Source: DATDQA01 sp035292505 | Lineage (GTDB): Bacteria > Bacteroidota > Bacteroidia > Chitinophagales > Saprospiraceae | Length of the DNA: 12,578 nucleotides | Assembly: GCA_035292505.1 (NCBI GenBank) | Contig: DATDQA010000173.1 | Location: 1 to 12,578, forward strand | Direction: 5' to 3' | In this document: in pieces, positions 1 through 7,491 of the stretch | How the letters are laid out: each line of letters begins with the position of its first letter | Numbering within the stretch: position 1 is the first letter of the stretch | Program-made: the position numbers and the translations under genes | The notes under the pieces: generated by a model | Told to the model about the DNA's origin: nothing | What the model saw: only the letters and a program-made list of their open reading frames with translations | Databases searched by the model: none

Positions 1-2
1 CA

Positions 3-1574
3 CCAATTTGTGTTGGATTGAGCAGTGTGGTGATGCCAAGCAGCGGTTCGGTAACGATCTGGGCAAAGGATTTCGATTCAGGATCGAGCGTTGATGATTG
101 TACAGCACATGAAGATCTGTTGTTCAGCTTCAGCGGCACGACATATCAGCCGAGCCGTGTCTTTGATTGTGCAGCAATTGAAGCAAATGGCAGTCCGAGC
201 TTCCTGGTAGAGATCTGGGTAGCAGACGAAGGCAATGACCAGAACTGTAATGGATTTGTATCACCACTTGGAATCGAGTGGGGTGAGCGGAACAAAGACT
301 TCTGTACGACCTTCATCGTAATCGATGATAATGAAGGTGTGTGCGGAGACTCTCTCACAGGCGGTGTCATTGAAACTGAAGAATATGAGGCTGTCGAGCA
401 GGTCACCGTGAAAATGACTGATCAAAACGGTCAAGTCATAAACACGTTTGTGACGGACGGAAACGGTCTTTATCACTTCATCAATCCTTTGTTTGACTAC
501 ACGATAGAGTCCAGGCGAAACGACAATCATAAGAACGGCGTGAGCACTCTGGACCTTGTAGCCATACAAAAACACCTGCTTGGTCTGCAACCGCTGAATA
601 GTCCATACAAAATGATTGCAGCGGATGCGAACAATTCTGAAAGCGTGAGCGCTCTTGACCTTGTGGAGATACGGAAACTTATCCTTGGATTGTATATTGA
701 GTTCCCGAAAAACACAAGCTGGAGATTTGTGGATGCAGACTATGAATTCCCCGATCCCACGCATCCATGGCCATTTGATGAAGTCATTGAATCTCATAGT
801 GGCATGACAATGCATGAAGACTTTGTTGGTGTGAAAGTGGGCGATGTGAATGGTACTGTGACGGCAAATGCAACGCAGATCACCACAAGGGGTGCACGGA
901 ATGTGTTGAAGTTGCAGATCCAGGACTACGAGTTAAAACAAGGAGAGACAATTAAAGTACCTGTGAAAGCAGAGAATTACAGAGACATGCTTGGTTACCA
1001 GTTTACAATAGACCTGGATGGATTGAAGTATGTAGGTATTGAGGCTGGAACAATTGCAATCCAGCCAGAATATGTAGGCGTGCATACGTCAGCACTTACA
1101 ATGAGTTGGGGAGACCATAAACCTATGACAGTATCAAATGAAGAGGTGTTGTTCACGCTTCAGTTCACTGCAACAGCAAGTGGTAGCCTGAGCGAGATGC
1201 TCGAAATTACCTCAAAGATTACTGAAGCTGAAGCATACACAACGATAGATGAAAAGATTGAATTACTGGATGTCGTCATGGTGTTTGGTACATCAGCGGT
1301 AAGCACGCCACTTGAGTTTGCATTGTATCAGAATGAACCGAACCCATTTGCGGATCAAACCGTGATAGGCTTCGATCTGCCTGCTGCAATGCCGGCGACG
1401 CTGACGCTTTACGATATGAGTGGCAAAATGATTCACCTTATTGAGGGTGACTATGCGAAGGGCTACAATGAAGTTGTACTGAAACGCAGAGATCTGGTAG
1501 CCGATGGGGCATACTACTATTACCTGCAAGCTGGTGACTTCACCGCAAGCAAGAAGATGATTTTGAGCAGGTAA
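3..1574 (+). CDS. T9SS type A cargo protein with dockerin-like and cohesin-like domains (5' partial)
   Basis: 3' part of a secreted or surface protein exported by the type IX secretion system. The frame is open to the window edge, so the true start lies outside; residue numbers here count from the TTG at 18. In order: a Cys-containing beta region (about 1-108) of the kind seen in large Saprospiraceae proteins; a carboxypeptidase-regulatory-like beta segment (112-165, with TDGNGLYHF); two dockerin/EF-hand-like repeats (DNHKNGVSTLDLVAIQKHL at 169-187 and DANNSESVSALDLVEIRKL at 203-221) followed by VGDVNGT (274-280); a cohesin-like beta domain (about 296-390); and a C-terminal type A sorting domain (435-518) with LYQNEPNPF, LTLYDMSGK and a final KKMILSR. 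The sorting domain is normally removed after outer-membrane passage. No catalytic domain is visible in this part. The 97-base gap downstream holds a strong terminator. Domain calls come from motif recognition, not a search; the sorting domain is the surest. Confidence 0.88.
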   Translation, partial: PICVGLSSVVMPSSGSVTIWAKDFDSGSSVDDCTAHEDLLFSFSGTTYQPSRVFDCAAIEANGSPSFLVEIWVADEGNDQNCNGFVSPLGIEWGERNKDFCTTFIVIDDNEGVCGDSLTGGVIETEEYEAVEQVTVKMTDQNGQVINTFVTDGNGLYHFINPLFDYTIESRRNDNHKNGVSTLDLVAIQKHLLGLQPLNSPYKMIAADANNSESVSALDLVEIRKLILGLYIEFPKNTSWRFVDADYEFPDPTHPWPFDEVIESHSGMTMHEDFVGVKVGDVNGTVTANATQITTRGARNVLKLQIQDYELKQGETIKVPVKAENYRDMLGYQFTIDLDGLKYVGIEAGTIAIQPEYVGVHTSALTMSWGDHKPMTVSNEEVLFTLQFTATASGSLSEMLEITSKITEAEAYTTIDEKIELLDVVMVFGTSAVSTPLEFALYQNEPNPFADQTVIGFDLPAAMPATLTLYDMSGKMIHLIEGDYAKGYNEVVLKRRDLVADGAYYYYLQAGDFTASKKMILSR

Positions 1575-1598
1575 AGGACTTCATAAGAATTAACCTTC

Positions 1599-1635
1599 AA
1601 AGGCCTGGCAATAATGCCGGGCCTTTGCGTTTTTT
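1599..1635 (+). terminator. Rho-independent terminator after the T9SS cargo gene
   Basis: A 12-bp stem, AAAGGCCTGGCA at 1599-1610 against TGCCGGGCCTTT at 1615-1626 with one G-T wobble, closes an ATAA loop. It is followed by GCG and a run of six T (1630-1635). It starts 24 bases after the cargo-gene stop and ends 36 bases before the exonuclease start, so the exonuclease gene is probably transcribed separately. Confidence 0.88.
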
Positions 1636-1671
1636 AGCAGCACATGTTGAGGTCGGATTATCTTTAGTTCC

Positions 1672-2670
1672 ATGAGTCTTCTTGAGTTCACCGAACGCGG
1701 CGTCTATTGCCAAAAAGCAGGCATTTTCATTGATCCCTGGAAAAGCGTCCCTAAAGCATTAATCACACATGCGCACTCTGATCATGCACAACCAGGGTGC
1801 CAACACTATCTCTGTACGCATCGCACGGCTTTTCTTCTTCGGCACAGGTTGGGAGTGCAACAGAATATCCATTCGGTAGCTTTCAAAGAAAACGTAAACA
1901 TTCACGGCGTGAACTTCTCTTTTCATCCGGCAGGGCATATTGTGGGGTCTGCGCAAATACGGGTGGAACACAAAGGAGAAATCTGGGTTGTTTCCGGTGA
2001 CTACAAAACCGAACCTGATGATGTTTCTGAGGATTTTGAGATTGTGAAATGCCATACTTTCATTACAGAATCAACATTTGGCCTTCCTGTATATCAATGG
2101 CCGGATCAGAATCATGTTTTTTCAGAAATCAATGCTTGGTGGGAGTCAAATAGTCAGCAAGGAATCACGTCGGTGCTTTCTGCATATTCTCTTGGAAAAT
2201 CACAACGCATTATTCAGAATGTGGATCACTCCATCGGTCCTTTATACTGTCATGGCTCTATTGAAGCGACAAATGAGGTAGTTCGCCAGGCAGGAGTAAA
2301 ACTCAAACTGACCATGCATCTGCCAGCGAGTGTGAAAAAGGAAATGTTACAAAAAGCGCTCGTGATTGCTCCGGGCAGTGCACTCAGTTCATCATGGATG
2401 AGACGCTTCAAGGAATATTCTACCGCTGCAGCTTCTGGTTGGATGATTCTACGTGGGCGCAAAAGTTGGCATCATGTAGATAAAGGGTTTGTCCTTTCGG
2501 ACCATGCAGACTGGAACGCGCTCAATACCACCGTAAAAGCCACGGGTTGCGAGCAAGTCATTGTGACACATGGTTATTCTGATATTTTCGCACGCTGGCT
2601 TCAAGAACAGGGATACCACGCACAGGCAGAAAAAACTACCTATGAGGGTGAAAGTGAAGAAATAAGATGA
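1672..2670 (+). CDS. Ligase-associated DNA exonuclease, metallo-beta-lactamase fold
   Basis: Predicted metal-dependent nuclease of the metallo-beta-lactamase/beta-CASP group, in the family annotated as ligase-associated DNA exonuclease and related to mRNA 3'-end processing factors; expected to act in cytoplasmic DNA repair. The first metal motif is H33-A-H35-S-D37-H38. Further expected motifs are HPAGHIVGS (85-93), SGDYKTEP (108-115), TESTFG (132-137), the SDHADW His278 and VTHGYS with His300. At 332 aa it is near the usual family length, and the N-terminus (FTERGVYC...FIDPW) fits a full-length start at the ATG. In many genomes this family is encoded beside an ATP-dependent DNA ligase and an Lhr-like helicase; neither lies immediately downstream here, because the opposite-strand ybeY gene converges and overlaps its last 31 bases. 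No clear Shine-Dalgarno sequence is seen. The family call is firm; in vivo substrate is inferred. Confidence 0.9.
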   Translation: MSLLEFTERGVYCQKAGIFIDPWKSVPKALITHAHSDHAQPGCQHYLCTHRTAFLLRHRLGVQQNIHSVAFKENVNIHGVNFSFHPAGHIVGSAQIRVEHKGEIWVVSGDYKTEPDDVSEDFEIVKCHTFITESTFGLPVYQWPDQNHVFSEINAWWESNSQQGITSVLSAYSLGKSQRIIQNVDHSIGPLYCHGSIEATNEVVRQAGVKLKLTMHLPASVKKEMLQKALVIAPGSALSSSWMRRFKEYSTAAASGWMILRGRKSWHHVDKGFVLSDHADWNALNTTVKATGCEQVIVTHGYSDIFARWLQEQGYHAQAEKTTYEGESEEIR

Positions 2671-3113
2671 ACACCGATAAAAGATAAACATGCATTTTCC
2701 CGTTTCCGCATCAACAGCGTCTGTGACTCTGTCTTATCACTCCAACCACACAGATGTAATACACCATGTGCCATAACACGGAGCAACTCTTCATAGACCG
2801 GCACACCATATTCTTTAGCGTTGGCACGTACCCGATCTACACTGATATAAATCTCTGCTTCAATAGGGTCATCATGATAAGGGAAAGTGATTGTGTCAGT
2901 ATATGTATTATGGTGTAAATGCTCTCTGTTGATTTTTAAAAGGGACTCATCATCCAGGAACACATAGAAAATACAATGAAGCCCTCGGGATTCCTGCCTC
3001 AGAATGCGGACCAACCAGTCCGTAATTATCTTAATATCTGGAAGTTCCGGCACGAGTTCTTGCAGATGTAAAATGACACCGGTTTGTATCTCAGGAGATT
3101 TGAGTCTGGGCAT
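2640..3113 (-). CDS. ybeY: rRNA maturation endoribonuclease YbeY
   Basis: Zinc-dependent endoribonuclease of the UPF0054 family, involved in 16S rRNA 3'-end maturation and ribosome quality control in the cytoplasm. The diagnostic core lies near the C-terminus: HGVLHLCGWSDK with His116, His120 and, at the +10 position, Asp126. E. coli has His there; an Asp in a G-x-x-D-K context is what I recall for Bacteroidota YbeY. Upstream family blocks are also present: INREHLHHNTYTDTITFPY (61-79) and EAEIYISVDRV (86-96). At 157 aa it is at the upper end of the usual length. The last about ten codons overlap the convergent exonuclease gene, so the poorly conserved tail may be a lineage extension. It is the third gene of a minus-strand operon, starting 14 bases after the RsbW-like gene's stop. 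In many Bacteroidota mnmG follows ybeY; it does not here. Confidence 0.93.
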   Translation of the reverse strand: MPRLKSPEIQTGVILHLQELVPELPDIKIITDWLVRILRQESRGLHCIFYVFLDDESLLKINREHLHHNTYTDTITFPYHDDPIEAEIYISVDRVRANAKEYGVPVYEELLRVMAHGVLHLCGWSDKTESQTLLMRKRENACLSFIGVHLISSLSPS

Positions 3114-3127
3114 GCGTCATAAGCGGA

Positions 3128-3517
3128 TTACAGATAAAACTCAAGCTCTACTGTGCTGCCGTTGTCCTTAAACCGAATGCTGTCTGACAATTGGCGCATA
3201 AGAAATACTCCACGACCTCCGGGCTTTTCAATATTTTCAGGATCTGTTGGATCAGGAAGAGATGCGGGATCAAATCCCGGCCCTTCATCAGATATTTCAC
3301 AACAGAGAACCTGATTATTCTTTTTTGATCTCACACAAACCACCTTTGTAATGTCGTTGCGATTGCCATGTTGTATGGCATTGTTAACTGCCTCAGTAAG
3401 GCTGATAAGGATATTCGGGTACAATTCGGGATCAATACCGTATTGTTCAAAAAGCTTACGCACATATTGTTCCACTTCGGAAATACATGTGGAACTGGAT
3501 TTTAACCGCAATACCAT
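3128..3517 (-). CDS. RsbW/SpoIIAB-like ATP-binding protein (anti-sigma kinase type HATPase)
   Basis: Single-domain GHKL-type ATPase of the small RsbW/SpoIIAB-like class (HATPase_c_2), 129 aa, about the usual length for a stand-alone domain. Visible nucleotide-binding motifs are the N box EAVNNAIQHGN (42-52) with paired Asn45/Asn46, the G1 box DEGPGFDP (77-84) and the G2 box GGRGVFLMRQL (100-110). Family members are Ser/Thr kinases acting on anti-sigma antagonists or binding sigma factors, but no sigma factor, STAS-domain partner or PP2C phosphatase is encoded nearby, so a partner-switching role is inference only. It lies 12 bases after the DUF4175 stop and 14 bases before ybeY, so the three genes are almost certainly co-transcribed. 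This order recurs in Bacteroidota as far as I recall, which suggests a fixed functional or expression link. Confidence 0.88.
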   Translation of the reverse strand: MVLRLKSSSTCISEVEQYVRKLFEQYGIDPELYPNILISLTEAVNNAIQHGNRNDITKVVCVRSKKNNQVLCCEISDEGPGFDPASLPDPTDPENIEKPGGRGVFLMRQLSDSIRFKDNGSTVELEFYL

Positions 3518-3529
3518 ATGGTCACGTAC

Positions 3530-6500
3530 TTATTGCTTTTTCAGCGCATTGTAGTATTCTTCTACAAGAAATTTATAATATGGACGTAATGCAGGTGACG
3601 CTGTTCTGAGTGATTCGATTTCTGCTTCACGCTTTTTAATATACTCTTCGAGCGCAGGAGGCATCGTGCGTTCTGTTTGTTTTGCCTGTTCTGCTTTACG
3701 TTCGTTATCCATTTCACGTTCGCGTTCTGCCCTTTCAGCTTCCAGCAGGCGGGTAAGAATCTCCTGCTGTCTTTTCATCATTTCATTTGTCAACTGTTTA
3801 TTGACCAGTTGAGTTTCAATCTTGTCCATTTCATTCATAATATTCTCCAGACCTTCATTCCCCTGGCCGCGTTGTTGTTTTTCCTGTTGAAAATCGCGGA
3901 GCGCTTTACGCATTGCTGCCTGGCGAGCTGCCATCCGTGCAAATTGCTCACTACTACCATTTTCTCCTTGCTTGCGTCCCTGTAACATTTGCTTCATTTC
4001 TTCATTGAGTTTCTGTTGACCTTCTGTGATTTTGTCCAATGGTACTCGACCAGATTTACCCTGCCCCTGCCCTCCAGGATTATTGCACATCTGACTACCG
4101 GGCATCATCATTGACATTTGCTGTTGCATTTGATTCATAACCTCACTCAACATCAGTGCGAGATCATTCAGATTTTTCATGGTGCGCTGCTGGTGGTCGG
4201 CTGCTTGCGCTTTTTGACGCTCTTCGAGTTGTTCCAGGCCGGAGTCAAGGTTATCTTTGATTTCGGTTACTTTCTCTGTGATAAACGATTCGATTTGCAG
4301 AACACGCTTACTCAGGGCCTGAAGAGTATCTTCCACGACTTGAAAATCATTCTTGAGCTTAAATTGATCCTGCACCAAAGAGACAAAACGTGGTGTGGTC
4401 ACATTCGTCTGGTCAAGTTGGCCTATGATTGACTCCTGATCAAATGATAACGTCACAAGGTTTTCAAGAAGCTGGCGAAGTGTAGCCATGTCTTCCTGCA
4501 TCTGTTCCATTTGTCCTTCCTGCATTTGTGCAGCCATCTGCTGGGCAAGGTCACGCATCCGTTGTGCAGCATTCTTTTGGGCCTGTGAAGATTTCTGATT
4601 TTGGTTTTGTTTGAGTTGTTCCTGGCTGTTCTGCATGTCCTGATCTATCTTCTCCATTTGTTCTTCAGCGCCCTCCAGGTCTTTTGGCCTTTCTAATTCT
4701 TCATTTTTCTTTTCAATCTCTTCCATTTCTTCCTGCATGTCGTCAAATTTCTCCTGAATCTCTTCTTGCTTTTCCTGCAATGAATCATTAGGCTCTTGTT
4801 TCTCCTCAGTTTTTTCACTGAGATTCTCCTGCTCTTCCGCCAGTTTCTCAAGTTTTTCTATTTGTTGTTGAAGATCACGCTCTACCTCCATCTGTTTAAA
4901 GAGCTCCATCAGTCGGTCAAGTTCTTTTTCGAGCTCCTCCTCTGTCATCTCAAAATCTTCTAGTTTTTCAAGAGCGTCCTTCTTTTCCATCTGATCCATC
5001 ATCTCATCAAACTCTTCCATCATCTTTTCGAGCTCTTCACTTTTCAGTTTATCAAATAATTCCTGAAGTTTCTGTTGCTTTTCCAGCAATTCTTCGGAAG
5101 GTTTTGAAAACTCCTCCTGATTCTGTAGATTCTGATCAAGGAGTTCATTTGAGTTTTGCATTTTCTCCTGAAGCTGTTTTTGGCGCTCCATGAGTTTTTC
5201 GATTTCCTTTTTGTTTTGCCATTCTACCTGATTTTCCTGCAACAATTTTTCACGCAGCTTCTTCAATTCATCCTGAATTCTTTGTGATTCTTTCAAGGCT
5301 TCTTCAAGAGATTCTTTAATAGAATCATTGTTCTCGTCTTCTTTGGCCGCGAACTCTTCGACAGTCGGTTTGCGGTATTTCATTACGCTTGAACGTGAAA
5401 TCTTATGCCCATTCACAGCATCATTATCCTTCACTTCGAAATAATACGTCAATTCTTGTCCTGGAGCCAACTCCAGCTCTGAAATATCAAATGTATGGTC
5501 AAACTGAAACTGTGTTCCAGAGTAAGTAGGTAATGGTAATGATTGCGCGGGCTGAGATTGCCCGTTTTCATCAGTGACCTGATAGTTAAACAACAGGCTC
5601 GTGAAGCCATAGTCATCACCAGCAGTTCCAACAAAGTAAACAAGGTGCGCATCTGCACTATCTGCAAAGTTTTCTACACTAATCGTCGGGAACAGATCAG
5701 GAATGACGTTAATTGCATATCTGATCGAATCCTGATTAGGCATCTGTGTGTTAGACAAAAACATGGTATAAGCAAGATCATCCGCCACACGCACTTTCGT
5801 GCTAAAGAAATCTTCTCCTTTACGATCCGCCGTAGACTCTGCACGATCCGCAAATTTCATTACGACTTGTTCAGTATTCAGTGTGTTCAGATCCCAGGTT
5901 ATCTGAGTGCCTTCTGGCACGACAAGATCACCGATATTCTGTAATACTTCGTCACGCCGGCCAGTATAACCTGGATAATCAAGATTTACAGCAAATGAGA
6001 GCAAATTCGGTTTCTTCAACACACGCAATGTCAGGGGCTCAGATGAAACCCGTCCCGCAAATACCTTAAAGGGCATGTCCTTATGTACATTTCTGAAACG
6101 ATAACTAAACTCCGAAGGGGCTTCTTTTTTCATGCGATATTGATAATCATCTATCTGGATGAAAACCTCATTCGGCAGAGCAGAGCCTTCCGTATGAACT
6201 AAAAGCGAGAAGTCTTCATATTGTACCACAGAAAGATCAGCGGGCTTATCCACCACAAATTGAAATGGCGCTGCGCGTTCGAAATCTCTGTTGTTGTGAA
6301 TGATCCGGGCTGTGCTGTCGCGAATAATAGTCGGTGCTGCTACAAGAAGGGCCAGCAAAATGAGCAGCGGGGGTAATGTATAACGCAGGTATTTTCTGTT
6401 CTGAGAGAGATCAATGGCATTTTTAAACGGGATCAGTTTAATCGATTCCGTTTTCTGTTGGATGCTAGCAAATGCCAGTTCAGGGGATGAAACCGACGCG

Positions 6501-6865
6501 GCTTGTCTGTGAAGTTGAAGGACGTTCAACAACTTATCTTGCACATCGGTAAAATGGTCACCGATGATCTGTGCAGCCTGTTCATGAGCGATCCGTTTGC
6601 CAAGGCGAAACATTTTCAAAGCGGGAATTACGATCCAGTAGATAAGCCCGGAACAGCCCGCCGCCAGGAATGAAAAGAAAAAAAATTTTCGTACACCCTT
6701 ACTGAAATAGTAGTTGTGTTCGAGTAGACTATAGGCAAGGAAAATCACCAATGTCAGCGCGAGCCAATAGAGGACGCCACGGATAAGCTTGTTGGCGTAG
6801 TATTTCCTGATAAAATGGTCAAGTTTACCGATGAGAACGACGTAATTCGATTCCTGCTGATTCAT
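3530..6865 (-). CDS. DUF4175-type membrane protein with long coiled coil
   Basis: Large envelope protein of unknown function, resembling what is annotated as DUF4175 in Bacteroidota; 1111 aa. Two hydrophobic helices near the N-terminus (about 31-48 and 61-82) and a third at 161-181 anchor it in the inner membrane. A beta-rich stretch follows (about 200-495), including NLDYPGYTGRRDEVLQNIGD (294-313) and ELTYYFEVKDNDAVNGHKIS (471-490), and looks like Ig-type folds on the periplasmic side. Residues about 505-800 are an extreme Glu/Lys/Gln-rich coiled coil. Then come a helical segment (800-905), a Met/Gln/Gly-rich low-complexity stretch (905-937) and a charged helical C-terminus (about 1040-1095, rich in EREREMDNERK-like sequence). 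It is the first gene of the operon with the RsbW-like ATPase and ybeY, with a possible promoter 49 bases upstream. Function cannot be deduced; a structural, scaffolding or mechanosensing role is speculation. Confidence 0.85.
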   Translation of the reverse strand: MNQQESNYVVLIGKLDHFIRKYYANKLIRGVLYWLALTLVIFLAYSLLEHNYYFSKGVRKFFFFSFLAAGCSGLIYWIVIPALKMFRLGKRIAHEQAAQIIGDHFTDVQDKLLNVLQLHRQAASVSSPELAFASIQQKTESIKLIPFKNAIDLSQNRKYLRYTLPPLLILLALLVAAPTIIRDSTARIIHNNRDFERAAPFQFVVDKPADLSVVQYEDFSLLVHTEGSALPNEVFIQIDDYQYRMKKEAPSEFSYRFRNVHKDMPFKVFAGRVSSEPLTLRVLKKPNLLSFAVNLDYPGYTGRRDEVLQNIGDLVVPEGTQITWDLNTLNTEQVVMKFADRAESTADRKGEDFFSTKVRVADDLAYTMFLSNTQMPNQDSIRYAINVIPDLFPTISVENFADSADAHLVYFVGTAGDDYGFTSLLFNYQVTDENGQSQPAQSLPLPTYSGTQFQFDHTFDISELELAPGQELTYYFEVKDNDAVNGHKISRSSVMKYRKPTVEEFAAKEDENNDSIKESLEEALKESQRIQDELKKLREKLLQENQVEWQNKKEIEKLMERQKQLQEKMQNSNELLDQNLQNQEEFSKPSEELLEKQQKLQELFDKLKSEELEKMMEEFDEMMDQMEKKDALEKLEDFEMTEEELEKELDRLMELFKQMEVERDLQQQIEKLEKLAEEQENLSEKTEEKQEPNDSLQEKQEEIQEKFDDMQEEMEEIEKKNEELERPKDLEGAEEQMEKIDQDMQNSQEQLKQNQNQKSSQAQKNAAQRMRDLAQQMAAQMQEGQMEQMQEDMATLRQLLENLVTLSFDQESIIGQLDQTNVTTPRFVSLVQDQFKLKNDFQVVEDTLQALSKRVLQIESFITEKVTEIKDNLDSGLEQLEERQKAQAADHQQRTMKNLNDLALMLSEVMNQMQQQMSMMMPGSQMCNNPGGQGQGKSGRVPLDKITEGQQKLNEEMKQMLQGRKQGENGSSEQFARMAARQAAMRKALRDFQQEKQQRGQGNEGLENIMNEMDKIETQLVNKQLTNEMMKRQQEILTRLLEAERAEREREMDNERKAEQAKQTERTMPPALEEYIKKREAEIESLRTASPALRPYYKFLVEEYYNALKKQ

Positions 6866-6913
6866 TTGCCCTTGTTTTGAAAGATTTTGCTAAGTGGCTA
6901 AAAAAGTATATCG

Positions 6914-6944
6914 CAAATAAAGTACCAGAACGGCCCGGCACAAA
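6914..6944 (-). promoter_or_regulatory. Candidate Bacteroidota-type promoter of the DUF4175 operon
   Basis: Read on the minus strand, TTTG (6944-6941), a 19-base spacer and TTTATTTG (6921-6914) resemble the Bacteroidota primary-sigma pattern of a -33 TTTG and a -7 TAnnTTTG box, with one mismatch in the -7 box. The -7 box ends 48 bases before the DUF4175 start, giving a plausible leader of about 40 bases. The region is AT-rich, so chance matches are likely. Confidence 0.35.
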
Positions 6945-7138
6945 AATGTTCAAAGTATAGAAACGCACCGACAAAGTCAATGTTTTGTAAGAAATTTAAC
7001 GAATACCCGCACTTTTCTGTATTCCTACCACCTTGACAACCACAAAGTTAGTTAGGAATGAGGGGAAAATGGAGCCAGGCCAATCTTGAATCTAAACCCC
7101 TAAACCCCGGATTTAGTCGAAACTTTAAGTACGATTCG

Positions 7139-7218
7139 GGCAAAATGGGCTCCTGCGGGAGTTGTCTAATCTCAAATATCATGGAGGCAATAACCTCACG
7201 GAGGCGACTAATTTTGCC
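7139..7218. other. Possible structured intergenic element (nested inverted repeats)
   Basis: GGCAAAAT at 7139-7146 is a perfect inverted match to ATTTTGCC at 7211-7218. Between them lie two mini-hairpins: CTCC/GGAG (7150-7153 with 7158-7161, TGCG loop) and CCTC/GAGG (7194-7197 with 7201-7204). CCTC could instead pair with GAGG at 7184-7187, giving mutually exclusive forms. It could be a small RNA, a leader structure or a remnant of a repeat. Stems are short and could arise by chance; no known RNA family is recognised. Confidence 0.25.
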
Positions 7219-7491
7219 GGCAAGTAGGATATGGAAAAATCAAAGACAATAAAGTCGCATAAAGTCGGAAATACACACTTTAGGGGCAGTATCTGGGATC
7301 TAAGTGAAACTACTCTTCTATCACCAATGCATCCTCCAGATCAGAGGTCCGGGTGTATAATTTCCGAAGAAGGAATGGCTCTGAAAACTTATTAACGCCA
7401 GAGGTCGGTTGGGCTATCCTGTTCGAATGATTTAGCATCCCAATGCCCCTCTGAGATCATAAACAGATGGAAAGGAAACTGTAGAAATGAT

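Noticed and set aside
261..815. 184-codon minus-strand open frame inside the T9SS cargo gene
   Set aside because: Opposite-strand shadow of a frame with clear dockerin and sorting-domain motifs.
1659..1666. TATCTTTA as a -7 box for the exonuclease gene
   Set aside because: It lies only 5 bases before the ATG, and the nearest TTTG upstream is 31 bases away, outside the usual spacing.
7033..7038. TTGACA resembling a sigma-70 -35 box
   Set aside because: No matching -10 at suitable spacing, and Bacteroidota promoters rarely use this consensus; 600 bases from xdhA.
7095..7110. Tandem TAAACCCC TAAACCCC
   Set aside because: Only two units; looks telomere-like but is too short to mean anything in a bacterial intergenic region.
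7058..7252. 64-codon plus-strand ORF in the intergenic region
   Set aside because: No recognised family, no clear ribosome binding site, and it is overlapped by an equally open minus-strand frame and by inverted repeats; kept only as a remark in the intergenic entry.
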